Of a stretch of 64,000 bases of DNA, positions 29,708 through 38,001 are shown in pieces; within the stretch, counting starts at the first letter, position 1; the number at the start of each line of letters is the position of its first letter. The notes under the pieces are model-generated. The model had not been told where the DNA came from. It did not search any database and saw nothing but the letters and a program-made list of their open reading frames with translations. The stretch comes from CAXBBB01 sp963815505 (GTDB lineage: Bacteria > Bacteroidota > Rhodothermia > Rhodothermales > BA12): contig CAWFGU010000023.1 in the NCBI GenBank assembly GCA_963815505.1, positions 152,111 to 216,110 on the forward strand, given 5' to 3'. The translations under genes and the position numbers were made by a program.

Positions 29708-29875
29708 AGGCTCTCGTGTGGTGGTGGTCCGCACAAGTACGCGCTTCCATGCGGAGCATCGCAACTGCAAAAAGATCGGACTCGATGAGCGGATCGGCGC
29801 GCTTTCGTCGCCTTATCGAGTGAGCCTCTTTGCCTCTCCACCATCTGATCCTGCCCAGCGATGCCTCGTCCCTCC

Positions 29876-30190
29876 ATGGACCCACTCTCCGCCGACTTCT
29901 ATGACGCGTTCGTGCGTCGCGTAATGGCTGTCATCGACGCCGCTCCGCCCGACGTCGCGCCGGGCGAAGACGGATTGGCGCGCGCGCTCGGCCTGTCCAC
30001 CCTCTACTTCCGCCGCTGCTTGCTTCGAGCGACCGGTATGAGCGCGGCCGGAGTAGTCCGTTGGCGCAGAGCGCACCCTGCTCCGCTGTGTCCTGCCGAC
30101 GAGACCGACGTGTATGTCAGTGCCACGTTGCCTGCGCAGCGTCCGGGGCGCAGGTTCACCTTCACGCTCTTCGCTTCACACACGTCATAG
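29876..30190 (+). CDS. Partial AraC-type DNA-binding domain protein
   Basis: A short protein starting MDPLSADFYDAFVRRVMAVI. Residues 5-65 resemble the first helix-turn-helix of an AraC regulator (EDGLARALGLSTLYFRRCLL followed by RATGMSAAGVVRWRRA), but the second helix-turn-helix and the linker are absent; the frame drifts into low-information sequence and stops. It is either a truncated regulator or one broken by an indel just after VVRWRRA. It is divergent from the ECF sigma factor with a 168-bp gap, and upstream of the ABC ATPase on the same strand. Confidence 0.4.
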   Translation: MDPLSADFYDAFVRRVMAVIDAAPPDVAPGEDGLARALGLSTLYFRRCLLRATGMSAAGVVRWRRAHPAPLCPADETDVYVSATLPAQRPGRRFTFTLFASHTS

Positions 30191-30461
30191 CCCAACTGCT
30201 CCGCGCGAAACCAACAGCGCAGATCCCTGGCCGCCTCCTGCACCGAGCGCCGTCGACACGAGCGCAACTATGTGCGGGCAGATTCGACAGTGCCAACTGC
30301 GGCGAGCCATCAATCCGGTACTGTGGCGACCCGCCTGGCAACGCCCACCACCATCGCCGAACTAGCTGGCCAGATGAGCGAGCCTCCCGCGTCCACTACA
30401 GATCCGGCGTAACCTGGGGCGAGCCGCGTCGTACCGGTGACTTCACACTCTCGCCTATCCG
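30191..30461 (+). other. Intergenic region, no gene seen
   Basis: Between the AraC-like fragment and the ABC ATPase. Short open frames exist but show no recognisable domain or codon bias. It may include the missing second half of the AraC-like gene in decayed form and the promoter of the ATPase gene. Confidence 0.35.
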
Positions 30462-31220
30462 ATGATGGACACCGCTCCGCTTTCCTACTCTCCCGCTCCC
30501 GCAAAACGCGATGCGCTGATCCGTCTGTATGGCGTCGAGAAAATGTATCAGATGGGCACGGAGAAGGTCCACGCGCTGGCTGGAGTCGACCTCGAAATCG
30601 AAGCGGGCGAGTACGTCGCCATCATGGGGCCGTCCGGTAGCGGCAAGTCGACGATGATGAACATTCTGGGCTGCCTCGACACGCCGACCGGAGGCACCTA
30701 CGTGCTCAACGAGCGCGACGTGAGCCACATGACGGACGACGAACTGGCGACGGTCCGCAACGAGGAAATCGGCTTCGTCTTCCAGACCTTCAACCTGCTG
30801 CCGCGCGTCGACTGCCTCAAGAACGTCGCGCTGCCTCTGGTTTACGCCGGAGTGTCGCCGCGCGACCGCAACGAGCGCGCCGCTCAGGTGCTGACCAACG
30901 TCGGGCTGGGCGACCGGCTGACGCACAAGCCCAACGAACTCTCGGGCGGCCAGCGCCAGCGCGTCGCCGTAGCGCGCGCCCTGGTCAACGATCCGTCGAT
31001 CCTGCTCGCCGACGAGCCGACGGGTAACCTCGACACCAAGACCAGCGAGGAGATCATGCTGCTCTTCGAAGAGCTCTACCGCAAGGGCAACACGCTGCTG
31101 GTCGTCACGCACGAAGAGGACATCGCCCAGCACGCGCGCCGCATCGTCCGCCTGCGCGACGGGCTGGTCGAGAGCGACGTGCGCGTCGACGAGCCGACGC
31201 TTGCGCGGGCTGCAGTTTGA
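30462..31220 (+). CDS. ABC transporter ATP-binding protein, MacB/LolD type
   Basis: A 252-residue ATPase of the MacB/LolD/FtsE class, which powers mechanotransmission or lipoprotein extraction with a permease. Walker A is GPSGSGKSTMMNILG, the Q loop FQTFNLLPRVDCLKNV, the signature LSGGQRQRVAVARAL, Walker B LLADEPTGNLDTKTS and the H loop LVVTHEEDIA. The sequence LGCLDTPTGGTYVLN after Walker A is typical of MacB. The start ATG at 30462 gives a 20-residue extension before the core fold. No permease is encoded next to it: the following gene is on the other strand. It is probably the energising subunit for the TolC/MacA pair upstream, but that is inference from family and proximity. The frame is intact. 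Confidence 0.92.
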   Translation: MMDTAPLSYSPAPAKRDALIRLYGVEKMYQMGTEKVHALAGVDLEIEAGEYVAIMGPSGSGKSTMMNILGCLDTPTGGTYVLNERDVSHMTDDELATVRNEEIGFVFQTFNLLPRVDCLKNVALPLVYAGVSPRDRNERAAQVLTNVGLGDRLTHKPNELSGGQRQRVAVARALVNDPSILLADEPTGNLDTKTSEEIMLLFEELYRKGNTLLVVTHEEDIAQHARRIVRLRDGLVESDVRVDEPTLARAAV

Positions 31221-31228
31221 AAAGAGGA

Positions 31229-32014
31229 TCAGTGGCCTTTTCTGGACTTGCTGCTCCAGTACGGAAGCTCTGCGTGGAGAACGTGCAGCCTGCGCACCAG
31301 ACCAATCACTTCCGGCTCGCCCGGATGGTAGACGATGATCGTCGCCTCGACGTGCGAGTGAGATCGGGCAAACAGGCGCAGTCCGCTTAGCAGTTGCAGG
31401 CTCGATTGCCCATGCGCTTTGGTCACGCCGACCGTGCGACAGCCTCCTTCTGTGACTAGCCGGTAGAGGGCGTCGGCCAGCGGTATGTCCGCTGCTTCTG
31501 TTGGTTTACCGATCAACTGACGCTCTTGCACATGAGGACGTCCGACGTCTTCCCGGCGGAGCGTATCGGTACACGATAGGTGCCGTCGAAGCGAAGAGGA
31601 TGTCCGCCAATCGGGATAAGGGGCGGCACGATCGACCTCGCCTCCGTGGTACAGAGCGAGGTAGCGGAGCGCCGCGTTCGAGAGAGGAGCTTTCAGGAGC
31701 GTCGCCGTTCGAGAGGGCGCGAGGACTGAAGCGGGAAACGTGTCGGCAGGGACGAAGAGCGGTCGCGCCGACCGGTCGAGCGGAGGCAATCCGGAGTCGC
31801 GCGGGCGCAGGTGCTGCCCGAGCAGGTGGGAGACGGGCGAATGGGACGAGTAGAGAAACGGAGGCGATACGTGCAGTACGAGTCCGTCGAAGCCGAAGTC
31901 GAGCCAGCGCCCCCGATCAATCCGCAGCGTGAGCGATCCGAGCCGGAGACTCGCGTACGTGCGGATCAGCGCGTCGTCGGGATGCGCGTGTGTGGTGGTA
32001 GTCGGCCCGGCCAT
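31229..32014 (-). CDS. Hypothetical protein in operon with DUF368 gene
   Basis: A 261-residue protein with no domain I recognise. From the ATG at 32014 it begins MAGPTTTTHAHPDDALIRTY. No signal peptide or membrane helix is visible, so it should be cytoplasmic. The first 60 residues look beta-rich (LRLGSLTLRIDRGRWLDFGF, GLVLHVSPPFLYSSH), the middle is Pro/Arg-rich, and the end is helical then strand-like (ALYRLVTEGGCRTVGVTKAH, HVEATIIVYHPGEPEVIGLV). The start is 2 bp after the DUF368 stop, so the pair is probably co-transcribed and translationally linked. It ends 8 bp from the convergent ABC ATPase. The frame is intact. Confidence 0.65.
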   Translation of the reverse strand: MAGPTTTTHAHPDDALIRTYASLRLGSLTLRIDRGRWLDFGFDGLVLHVSPPFLYSSHSPVSHLLGQHLRPRDSGLPPLDRSARPLFVPADTFPASVLAPSRTATLLKAPLSNAALRYLALYHGGEVDRAAPYPDWRTSSSLRRHLSCTDTLRREDVGRPHVQERQLIGKPTEAADIPLADALYRLVTEGGCRTVGVTKAHGQSSLQLLSGLRLFARSHSHVEATIIVYHPGEPEVIGLVRRLHVLHAELPYWSSKSRKGH

Positions 32015-32016
32015 GG

Positions 32017-32953
32017 TTACATCTCCTCGGCCATCTTGTCGCCGCCCGTGTTGATGCGCTTGCGGCCTATCCATGCGAGGAGAGTCACGAACGCGAATCC
32101 AGCCAGGGCCAACCCTAGCGCAAGCGGCCAGTCGGGTCCCGGCACGAGCAGGCGCGACGGGTCGGGGACGTATTCGGACACTCCCTCTTTAACATGCTCG
32201 ATATAGGCGACCCACGGCCACAGCGCGCGCAGCGACCCGGCGAGCAGGCCGACGAGAGTCGGCCATCGTCAGGTCGTGGTGATGCTCGAGCAGCCAGCCG
32301 AGCAGCTTGGCGAACGCGCCCAGTCCGGTTGCCGCGCCCAACGCGAAAATGCCGACGTAGCCCAGATCGAGTGAGCGGAGCGCGTCGAGTGTCGTCGTGT
32401 AGAGGCCGAGCACTTCGAGCAGGAACGCACCGCTCACGCCTGGCAGGATCATCGCGTTGATGGCGACAGCCGCGCTCGCAAAAATGCGCAGCGCGCTGGG
32501 ATCGGCGGCGTCGCCCGAGCGCGGCAAACCGACGAGCAGAAACGCGATGACAGCGGCAGCGATAGCGACGGCGTAGTGCCAGTTCTGGTGCGCGTGTCGC
32601 TCGCGCCACGGAATCACGAGCGACGCCGCGACCAGCCCGAAGAAGACCGATCGGCACTCGACCGGGTACGTTTCGAGCAAGTAGGGAATGAACAGCGATC
32701 CCAACCCGATCGCCAGTCCGATGCCGACGACGAGCGGCAGCAGCAAGCCCCACGGCAGCGCGCCAAACGCCTGCGTCGCCTCGCGGAATCGCCCGCGGAG
32801 CAGCAGCAAGATCGCCGAGACGCCGTCGCTGATCGCTCCGATCAGACGCGCGTAGATGCCGACGATAAGCGCCATCGTGCCACCGCTGACGCCGGGGATG
32901 ATGTCGGCGCCGCCCATGAGGAGGCCTTGGAGGAAGTGCGTGACGAGGCGCAT
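32017..32953 (-). CDS. DUF368 (PopT-like) polytopic membrane protein (one frame break)
   Basis: A membrane protein of about 310 residues in the DUF368 family, some of whose members (PopT) flip undecaprenyl phosphate back across the inner membrane for envelope synthesis. Family sequences: LLMGGADIIPGVSGGTMALI at the N-terminus, LPWGLLLPLVVGIGLAIGLG, FFGLVAASLVIPWRER and the second signature INAMILPGVSGAFLLEVLGL. The duplicated PGVSG motifs are characteristic. The frame changes once near 32268 (HHHDLTMA to LVGLLAGSLRALWPWVAYIE) and then runs to LLAWIGRKRINTGGDKMAEE. The assignment to lipid-carrier recycling is from the family and not from anything special here. Confidence 0.88.
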
Positions 32954-33007
32954 CGGCTAAGAGTCGGGTGAGCCGGTCAGAATAGGGCGCGCGCGCAAGA
33001 GGCGCGG

Positions 33008-33490
33008 TTACGGCTGCGCGAAAAACGACGCGCGTGGTGGCGTCTGACCTGGTAAAGATGTCAACTCTCGCAGGGTCGACATCTTTGAGCGCCCCAAACC
33101 GTCAGCGCGCGACCAACAGGTCGGCACCACGCTCGCGTTGACGATCAGCGCGGCTCCGTCGGCGGGCTTTATCCGAACCAGGTTGCCCGATGGAGTCGAG
33201 CGCACGAACACGCGCTCGCCGTCGCGATCCGTGAACCAGCCTATCCGGTAGCCTGCCATGTCGCCGCCGTTGCGCTTGACTAAGCCCGCAACTTCGTCGC
33301 GCGAGAGCGTGTCGACCTGCGCGATGTCGCTCCGGTCGACTGAGTAACCATAAAACGCGCCCCGAACGGCGATCCGGTCACCGTCCGCATCGACCCACGA
33401 AACAGTGAATGCGGCCATCATCAGCAGGAAGAGGACGACGAGAACTACCAGCGCACGCAGGCCGAAGCGGGTGTAGTAGTCGTCGGCCAT
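33008..33490 (-). CDS. Membrane-anchored bacterial PH-domain-like protein
   Basis: A 160-residue protein with one N-terminal membrane helix (RALVVLVVLFLLMMAAFTVS) and a domain resembling bacterial PH folds: DRIAVRGAFYGYSVDRSDIA, AQVDTLSRDEVAG, GYRIGWFTDRDGERVFVR and NLVRIKPADGAALIVNAS. The pattern of an FYG strand, an internal helix, GWF and a final 'V-x-I-x-x-x-x-G-x-x-x-I-V-N' strand is what suggests PH. The last 30 residues (after VVPTCW) look out of frame relative to a normal C-terminus, so the annotated end may be affected by an indel. It is followed (upstream on this strand) by the TPR gene with 12 bp between, so likely an operon. Confidence 0.65.
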   Translation of the reverse strand: MADDYYTRFGLRALVVLVVLFLLMMAAFTVSWVDADGDRIAVRGAFYGYSVDRSDIAQVDTLSRDEVAGLVKRNGGDMAGYRIGWFTDRDGERVFVRSTPSGNLVRIKPADGAALIVNASVVPTCWSRADGLGRSKMSTLRELTSLPGQTPPRASFFAQP

Positions 33491-33502
33491 TGCATCGGTG
33501 GT

Positions 33503-34903
33503 CTAAAAGCGCAAGCGGCTGCGCAGGTGCGGGTCGTTGTAGAGTTCGGGGTAGCTCTGGCGGAAGGCCTCGCGCGTCTGCGGGTCCAGGCGGAAGGCGG
33601 TTTCGAGCGAGGTGATCGTCTCGTCGCGCTTGCCCAGGGCGTAGAGCGCTTTGGCCTGCTGGAAGTAGACGCCGACCATCTGCGGCGCGGCCTGCAGGGC
33701 GTGGCGGTAGGCGTCGAGCGCTTCGCTGGGGCGGTCGGCTTCGAACAGCGTTTCGGCGTAGTCGAGCCACGATTCGCCGTTGTGCGGGTCCATTCGCACG
33801 ACCGTGCGGTAGGCGTCGAGCGCGTGGGCGATCTGGCCGCCGTTGTAGAGGCTGTCGGCGCGCGCGTACCAGAACTCGGTCGTGTCGGGGCTGAGTTCGA
33901 TGGCCTTGGTGAACGCGCGAACGGCTTCCACATAGCGCCCGAGCGCGTCGAGGCAGCAGCCCATGCCGTACCACGCCTCGGCATAGGCCGGTTCGTGCGC
34001 GATCGCCTTTTCGAAGAACGCGATCGCCGTCGGGTAGTCGCGCTTCTCCTCGTAGGCCAGGCCGATGTTGTAGTAGGTCGCCGCGTCGTCGCCTTCGAGA
34101 GCGATGACGTGCTCGTAGGCTCCAATCGCCTCGTCGAGGCGGCCCAGGTTGGCGAGCGTGTTGCCCCGGTTGTAGTGCGCCGACGCAAAGCCTTCCTGGA
34201 TCGCCAGGGCGAAGTCGTACGCGTCCAAGGCGGGCTCGAACAGGCCCGTCCGGTTGCGGACGATGCCCAGGTTGTACCACGCATCGGCCGAGTAGGGGTC
34301 GATGTCGAGGTGGCGCTCGTACGAGGCGATGCTGTCCTGGTCGCGTCCCAACCGGTCGTAGCAGTAGCCCAGTTCGTAGTGGGCTTCGGGGTGCTCGTCC
34401 TCGATCTCGATGCACGCCTCGAAGCAGTCGACAGCTTCGCTCAGCCGGTCGGCGCGTTCGAGGGTCACGCCCAGGTGGAAGAGGGCGTCCTCGTAGGTCG
34501 GGTCGGACTGCAAGACGCGCTCGTAGAGTTCGATCGCCTGCGCGGTGCGGCCCAGGTGGTCGTAGGTGAGCGCCATGTTGACCATCGTCTCGGCGTCCAT
34601 CGGGCTGATCGATAGGGCGCGCTCGTAGGCTTGCAGCGCGGCGCCGTGGCGGCCCATCAAGCCAAGCAGCACGCCTCTGCGCATCCACGCTTCGGACTGA
34701 AACGGCTGGTCGCGCAAGATGTCGTCGATGACTTCGAGCGCGTCTTCAAACCGGCCGTACTCGTAGTAGAACGTCGCGATCTCCTCGAGCGCTTGCGAAT
34801 CGAAGTAGGCGCTCGGGTCGTGCTCGTACGACCGGATCAGATCGTCGAGCCGGTCGTCGGCATCGTCGTCCGCGTGGTCAAACTCGAAATCGAAGGGACC
34901 CAT
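33503..34903 (-). CDS. Tetratricopeptide repeat protein
   Basis: A 466-residue soluble protein composed almost entirely of TPR units, about eleven in tandem: for example AFYYEYGRFEDAL-type helices, AWMRRGVLLGLMGRHGAALQ, TMVNMALTYDHLGRTAQAIE, AWYNLGIVRNRTGLFEPALD, TYYNIGLAYEEKRDYPTAIA and VYFQQAKALYALGKRDETIT. The acidic N-terminus (MGPFDFEFDHADDDADDRLD) has no signal peptide. Such proteins are common in Bacteroidota and Rhodothermota as scaffolds; the partner is unknown. The frame is perfectly intact over 1.4 kb. Confidence 0.9.
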   Translation of the reverse strand: MGPFDFEFDHADDDADDRLDDLIRSYEHDPSAYFDSQALEEIATFYYEYGRFEDALEVIDDILRDQPFQSEAWMRRGVLLGLMGRHGAALQAYERALSISPMDAETMVNMALTYDHLGRTAQAIELYERVLQSDPTYEDALFHLGVTLERADRLSEAVDCFEACIEIEDEHPEAHYELGYCYDRLGRDQDSIASYERHLDIDPYSADAWYNLGIVRNRTGLFEPALDAYDFALAIQEGFASAHYNRGNTLANLGRLDEAIGAYEHVIALEGDDAATYYNIGLAYEEKRDYPTAIAFFEKAIAHEPAYAEAWYGMGCCLDALGRYVEAVRAFTKAIELSPDTTEFWYARADSLYNGGQIAHALDAYRTVVRMDPHNGESWLDYAETLFEADRPSEALDAYRHALQAAPQMVGVYFQQAKALYALGKRDETITSLETAFRLDPQTREAFRQSYPELYNDPHLRSRLRF

Positions 34904-35118
34904 AAGGTGCGGCTATCAAAGGGGACGGAGAACGACGCGGAAACGCCGGACGCGCGTGCAGGATTCTAGACAAGTATAGGGTCAGGACCGATGCGGTTCA
35001 AGCGCTTCGCCGAGGCTTGTCCCGGTGCCTGTCCGGCGGTTGCAAAACGCATCGTCGTCGGGCGTTCTTGCGTCAGCCCAACCGCTTCTTTCGTACCCCG
35101 ACACCGCTCCCGGCACCT

Positions 35119-35727
35119 ATGCTCATCACGTTCGAAGGCCTAGACGGCTGCGGCAAGACGACCCAAGCCCGTGCGGCTCAGGCGCATCTGGAAACCAGAG
35201 GAAAGCGCGTTCACCTAGTCCGCGAGCCGGGCGGCACGAGTCTGGGCGAAACCGTTCGCGACCAGCTGCTCGACCCCGGTCTTCGGATCTCGAGCATGGC
35301 CGAACTGATGCTGTTCTCGGCTGCCCGCGCGCAACTCGTTCACGAGGTCCTGCTGCCCACGCTCGACCGGGGCGACGTAGTGCTGTGCGACCGCTTCTAC
35401 GACTCGACGCTGGCCTACCAGGGTGGCGGCAGAGGTATGGACATGGACTGGCTCGCTGGTTTCTGCCGCCGCGTCACGGGCGGGCTGACGCCGCGGCGCA
35501 CCTACCTGCTCCGCATCAGTCCCCAAGCGGCGCGGGCGCGGCGGTCGGGGAGAGACGAGGATCGGATGGAGCAGACCGGGATGGAGTTCGCCGCTCGCGT
35601 CGCCGCGACGTACGACGCGCTGGCCGCGCGCGAGCCTCAGCGGTGGTGCGTGCTCGACGCGGCCCGCTCACCGGACGAACTGTCCGAGGTGATCCGCACG
35701 GATCTGGACGCGCTGCTGAAGGCGTGA
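35119..35727 (+). CDS. tmk: Thymidylate kinase
   Basis: A 202-residue dTMP kinase, converting dTMP to dTDP with ATP. It has the P-loop FEGLDGCGKTTQ, the DR(Y/H/F) motif in VLCDRFYDSTLAYQGGGR with catalytic Asp and Arg, REPGGTSLGETVRDQLL, and a lid RSGRDEDRMEQTGMEF. The lid lacks the Arg-rich E. coli type arrangement, as in many non-enteric enzymes. The start ATG at 35119 is preceded by CTCCCGGCACCT, without a Shine-Dalgarno. It is divergent from the TPR gene. The frame is intact and the length is normal. Confidence 0.95.
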   Translation: MLITFEGLDGCGKTTQARAAQAHLETRGKRVHLVREPGGTSLGETVRDQLLDPGLRISSMAELMLFSAARAQLVHEVLLPTLDRGDVVLCDRFYDSTLAYQGGGRGMDMDWLAGFCRRVTGGLTPRRTYLLRISPQAARARRSGRDEDRMEQTGMEFAARVAATYDALAAREPQRWCVLDAARSPDELSEVIRTDLDALLKA

Positions 35728-35764
35728 GCTGTGGATTACCGAGCCTAAATCTCAGCGGCTTGAG

Positions 35765-36436
35765 CTACTGGAGCCGTGGCGACGTGGGCGGCATGTCGCG
35801 GGGGAAGTCGCGAGCGATCTCGCCCGAAATTTTGATCGTTACCCAGATGCAGAGCAGCAGAGCCACGAGCGCGCCGACCAGGACAGTCCAGCGGGCGGTG
35901 CGGGCGTCGTTTCCGGCTTCGACTCCGGCGGTTTGGGCAGCGTCGCGGTTGAGCGTGCGCAGTTGGGTCAGCCGGGTGCGCGTCCGCTCGAATGCGGGCA
36001 CGAACGACTGGGCGTAGACGATGCGCCGCTGCGTCGAGTCCTGCGACGCGAGCGTGTAGGCCTTCTGCGCCTCTTCGAACGCCTGGGCGAGCGCGTCGAT
36101 CACCTGGCCCTCGCCCTGAATGGTGAGGTTGCCCTGCGCGGACTCGAGGGCGGACTCGAACGCGGGCGTGGCGTCCTGGGCGATGGACTGGGCCTCGCCG
36201 TCGCGTCCCAAGAGCAGCAGCAGGGCGGCGCTGTCCAGGCGTTCCAAGGCGATGTCCATGTCGGTCGCGGCGGCGAGCGAGCGCTCGTTTTCGAGCAGGA
36301 CGGTGTCGACCGATCGGCCCAGCCGGTCGATCGTCGCCAGCGCTACGATGGAGATGACGACGAGCGGCAAGATGATGATCGCGAAGCCCGACGCGATGCG
36401 CGTGCGCAGCCGAGCAGGGGAGGGAGAGGTCGGCAT
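35765..36436 (-). CDS. Stand-alone 4HB-type sensor protein, no output domain
   Basis: A 223-residue membrane protein with the layout of the sensory half of a chemoreceptor: an N-terminal membrane helix (RIASGFAIIILPLVVISIVA), a periplasmic four-helix-bundle region at about 40-185 (VLLENERSLAAATDMDIALE, ALERLDSAALLLLLGRDGEA, VPAFERTRTRLTQLRTLNRD), a second membrane helix (WTVLVGALVALLLCIWVTIK) and a 20-residue tail (SGEIARDFPRDMPPTSPR). No HAMP, kinase, MCP or other output domain follows. It starts 13 bp after the KtrB gene on the same strand. A regulatory or sensory role for K+ uptake is possible but speculative. Confidence 0.75.
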   Translation of the reverse strand: MPTSPSPARLRTRIASGFAIIILPLVVISIVALATIDRLGRSVDTVLLENERSLAAATDMDIALERLDSAALLLLLGRDGEAQSIAQDATPAFESALESAQGNLTIQGEGQVIDALAQAFEEAQKAYTLASQDSTQRRIVYAQSFVPAFERTRTRLTQLRTLNRDAAQTAGVEAGNDARTARWTVLVGALVALLLCIWVTIKISGEIARDFPRDMPPTSPRLQ

Positions 36437-36449
36437 GGGCGGGATCGGG

Positions 36450-37868
36450 TTAGACGACGAAGTCCTCTTCGACCACCTCGATGGCCGCTTGGTTCGGGCG
36501 CAGGAACAGGGCCGATCCGAACGAGAGCGGTCCCAGCCGCCCGGCGAACATGAGCAGGACGATGACGATTTTGCCCAGGTTGGTCAGTTCGCCCGTGACG
36601 CCCATCGACAGGCCGACCGTTCCCAGCGCGCTTGCGGCCTCGAACGTGAGCACGTCGAACGGCGCGGACTCGGTCAGGGTGAGCACGAACAGACCCGCCA
36701 GCAGCATGACAGTGTAGAACGCCAGCGAGGCCGTCGCCGCACGGACGCGCTCGTCGGGCACGCGCCGCCCCCGAAACGAGACGGCCGAGCGCCCCCTCAG
36801 CACGCTGCCCATGACGGCCCAGATGGCCGAGATCGTCGTCGTTTTCAAACCGCCGCCCGTGCCCGACGGCGACGCGCCGACGAACATCAGCAGGATCAGC
36901 AGGAACAGCGCGCCCTCGGACAGCGCGCCGATGGGGACGGTGTTGAAGCCGACCGTCGTCATGGCCGTCATCGACTGGAAGAAGGCCTCCATGATCCGCA
37001 TCGCGGGTCCACCGGCGAGCGTATCGCCCCCGGCCAGAAACACGCCGACCGTCCCGCCGAGCGTCAGCAGCAGCGTCAGGCGCAGGATGATGCGGCTCGT
37101 GAACGTCAGCCTGTCCTGCTGCCCCGAGAGCACGCGCCACGCGTCGACGAAGACGATGAAGCCGACGGCTCCCAGAAACGCCAGCGTCGAGACGACGACG
37201 TTGACGCCCACGTTGCCTCGGAACGCCTCGAGGCTGGTGTCGAACAGGCTGAACCCGGCCGTGCAGAACGCGCTGATCGAGTGGAAGACGGCCTGGTAGA
37301 AGGCGTTCTCGACGCCTGCGCCAGCGAACAGCGCCCACAGCGCCAGCGCGCCGACGGTCTCGAACGCGACTGTGAACACGACGACGCCCTTGACGAACTC
37401 GTCGAGCCGAAACGATTTGGGCATCGAGATGTCGCTCTCCATCAGTCGGCTCCCGCCCTTGGACAGCGTCCGCCCGCGCGCCAGCACGATGAACGATCCC
37501 ATCGCCATGTAGCCGATGCCGCCGATCTGGATGAGCAGCAGGATGACGAGCTCGCCAAACAGCGTGTAGGTGCCTGCGGGACTGACCGTCGCCAGTCCGG
37601 TCGTCGAGACGGCGCTGGCAGCGATGAACAGGTGGTCGAGCGGCGAGACGCCTCGGCCCTCGTTGGCGAACGGCGTCGACAGCAGCATCCAGCCGACGAC
37701 GATGCAGGCGAGGTAGCCCAGCAGGACGATTTTGACGGGCTGCACGTTGCGGGTGGCACGCGCCAGGGCGAGGACGATAGGGGAGCGCGTCACAGTCGGG
37801 TCGATGGTCTTTGCAAAAGCGGCGCGGTCTACTTGGCTGCGCGAGGAAAGAGCCGCTGTGGTGCCCAT
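36450..37868 (-). CDS. KtrB/TrkH-family potassium uptake protein
   Basis: Integral membrane K+ channel-like subunit of about 470 residues. The four membrane-pore-membrane repeats show selectivity-filter regions: AVSTTGLATVSPAG, SAFCTAGFSLFDTSL, MTAMTTVGFNTVPIG and ASALGTVGLSMGVTG, each with the critical Gly. The end GRLGPLSFGSALFLRPNQ is typical of KtrB. The first 40 residues (GTTAALSSRSQVDRAAFAKT) are a soluble extension; the start at 37868 is a choice, with another ATG at 37883. A KtrA/RCK partner is not in the window. The adjacent 4HB protein 13 bp downstream suggests an operon. The frame is intact. Confidence 0.92.
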   Translation of the reverse strand: MGTTAALSSRSQVDRAAFAKTIDPTVTRSPIVLALARATRNVQPVKIVLLGYLACIVVGWMLLSTPFANEGRGVSPLDHLFIAASAVSTTGLATVSPAGTYTLFGELVILLLIQIGGIGYMAMGSFIVLARGRTLSKGGSRLMESDISMPKSFRLDEFVKGVVVFTVAFETVGALALWALFAGAGVENAFYQAVFHSISAFCTAGFSLFDTSLEAFRGNVGVNVVVSTLAFLGAVGFIVFVDAWRVLSGQQDRLTFTSRIILRLTLLLTLGGTVGVFLAGGDTLAGGPAMRIMEAFFQSMTAMTTVGFNTVPIGALSEGALFLLILLMFVGASPSGTGGGLKTTTISAIWAVMGSVLRGRSAVSFRGRRVPDERVRAATASLAFYTVMLLAGLFVLTLTESAPFDVLTFEAASALGTVGLSMGVTGELTNLGKIVIVLLMFAGRLGPLSFGSALFLRPNQAAIEVVEEDFVV

Positions 37869-38001
37869 GAGATGCAATTTCATGCCCCGTGCGCAGCGTC
37901 TACACATCGATTCGGCCGCAGACTCGACGATACGAAATCGACGCATCCGTAAGTATGTCGCGCCCGCTGAACAGCGCTCGTCGCTTGGGCGTGGCAACTC
38001 C

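Noticed and set aside
36120..37952. Open frame of 610 codons opposite KtrB and the 4HB gene
   Set aside because: Antisense shadow of two real genes, with no domain and extreme Arg/Gln/His/Asp content.
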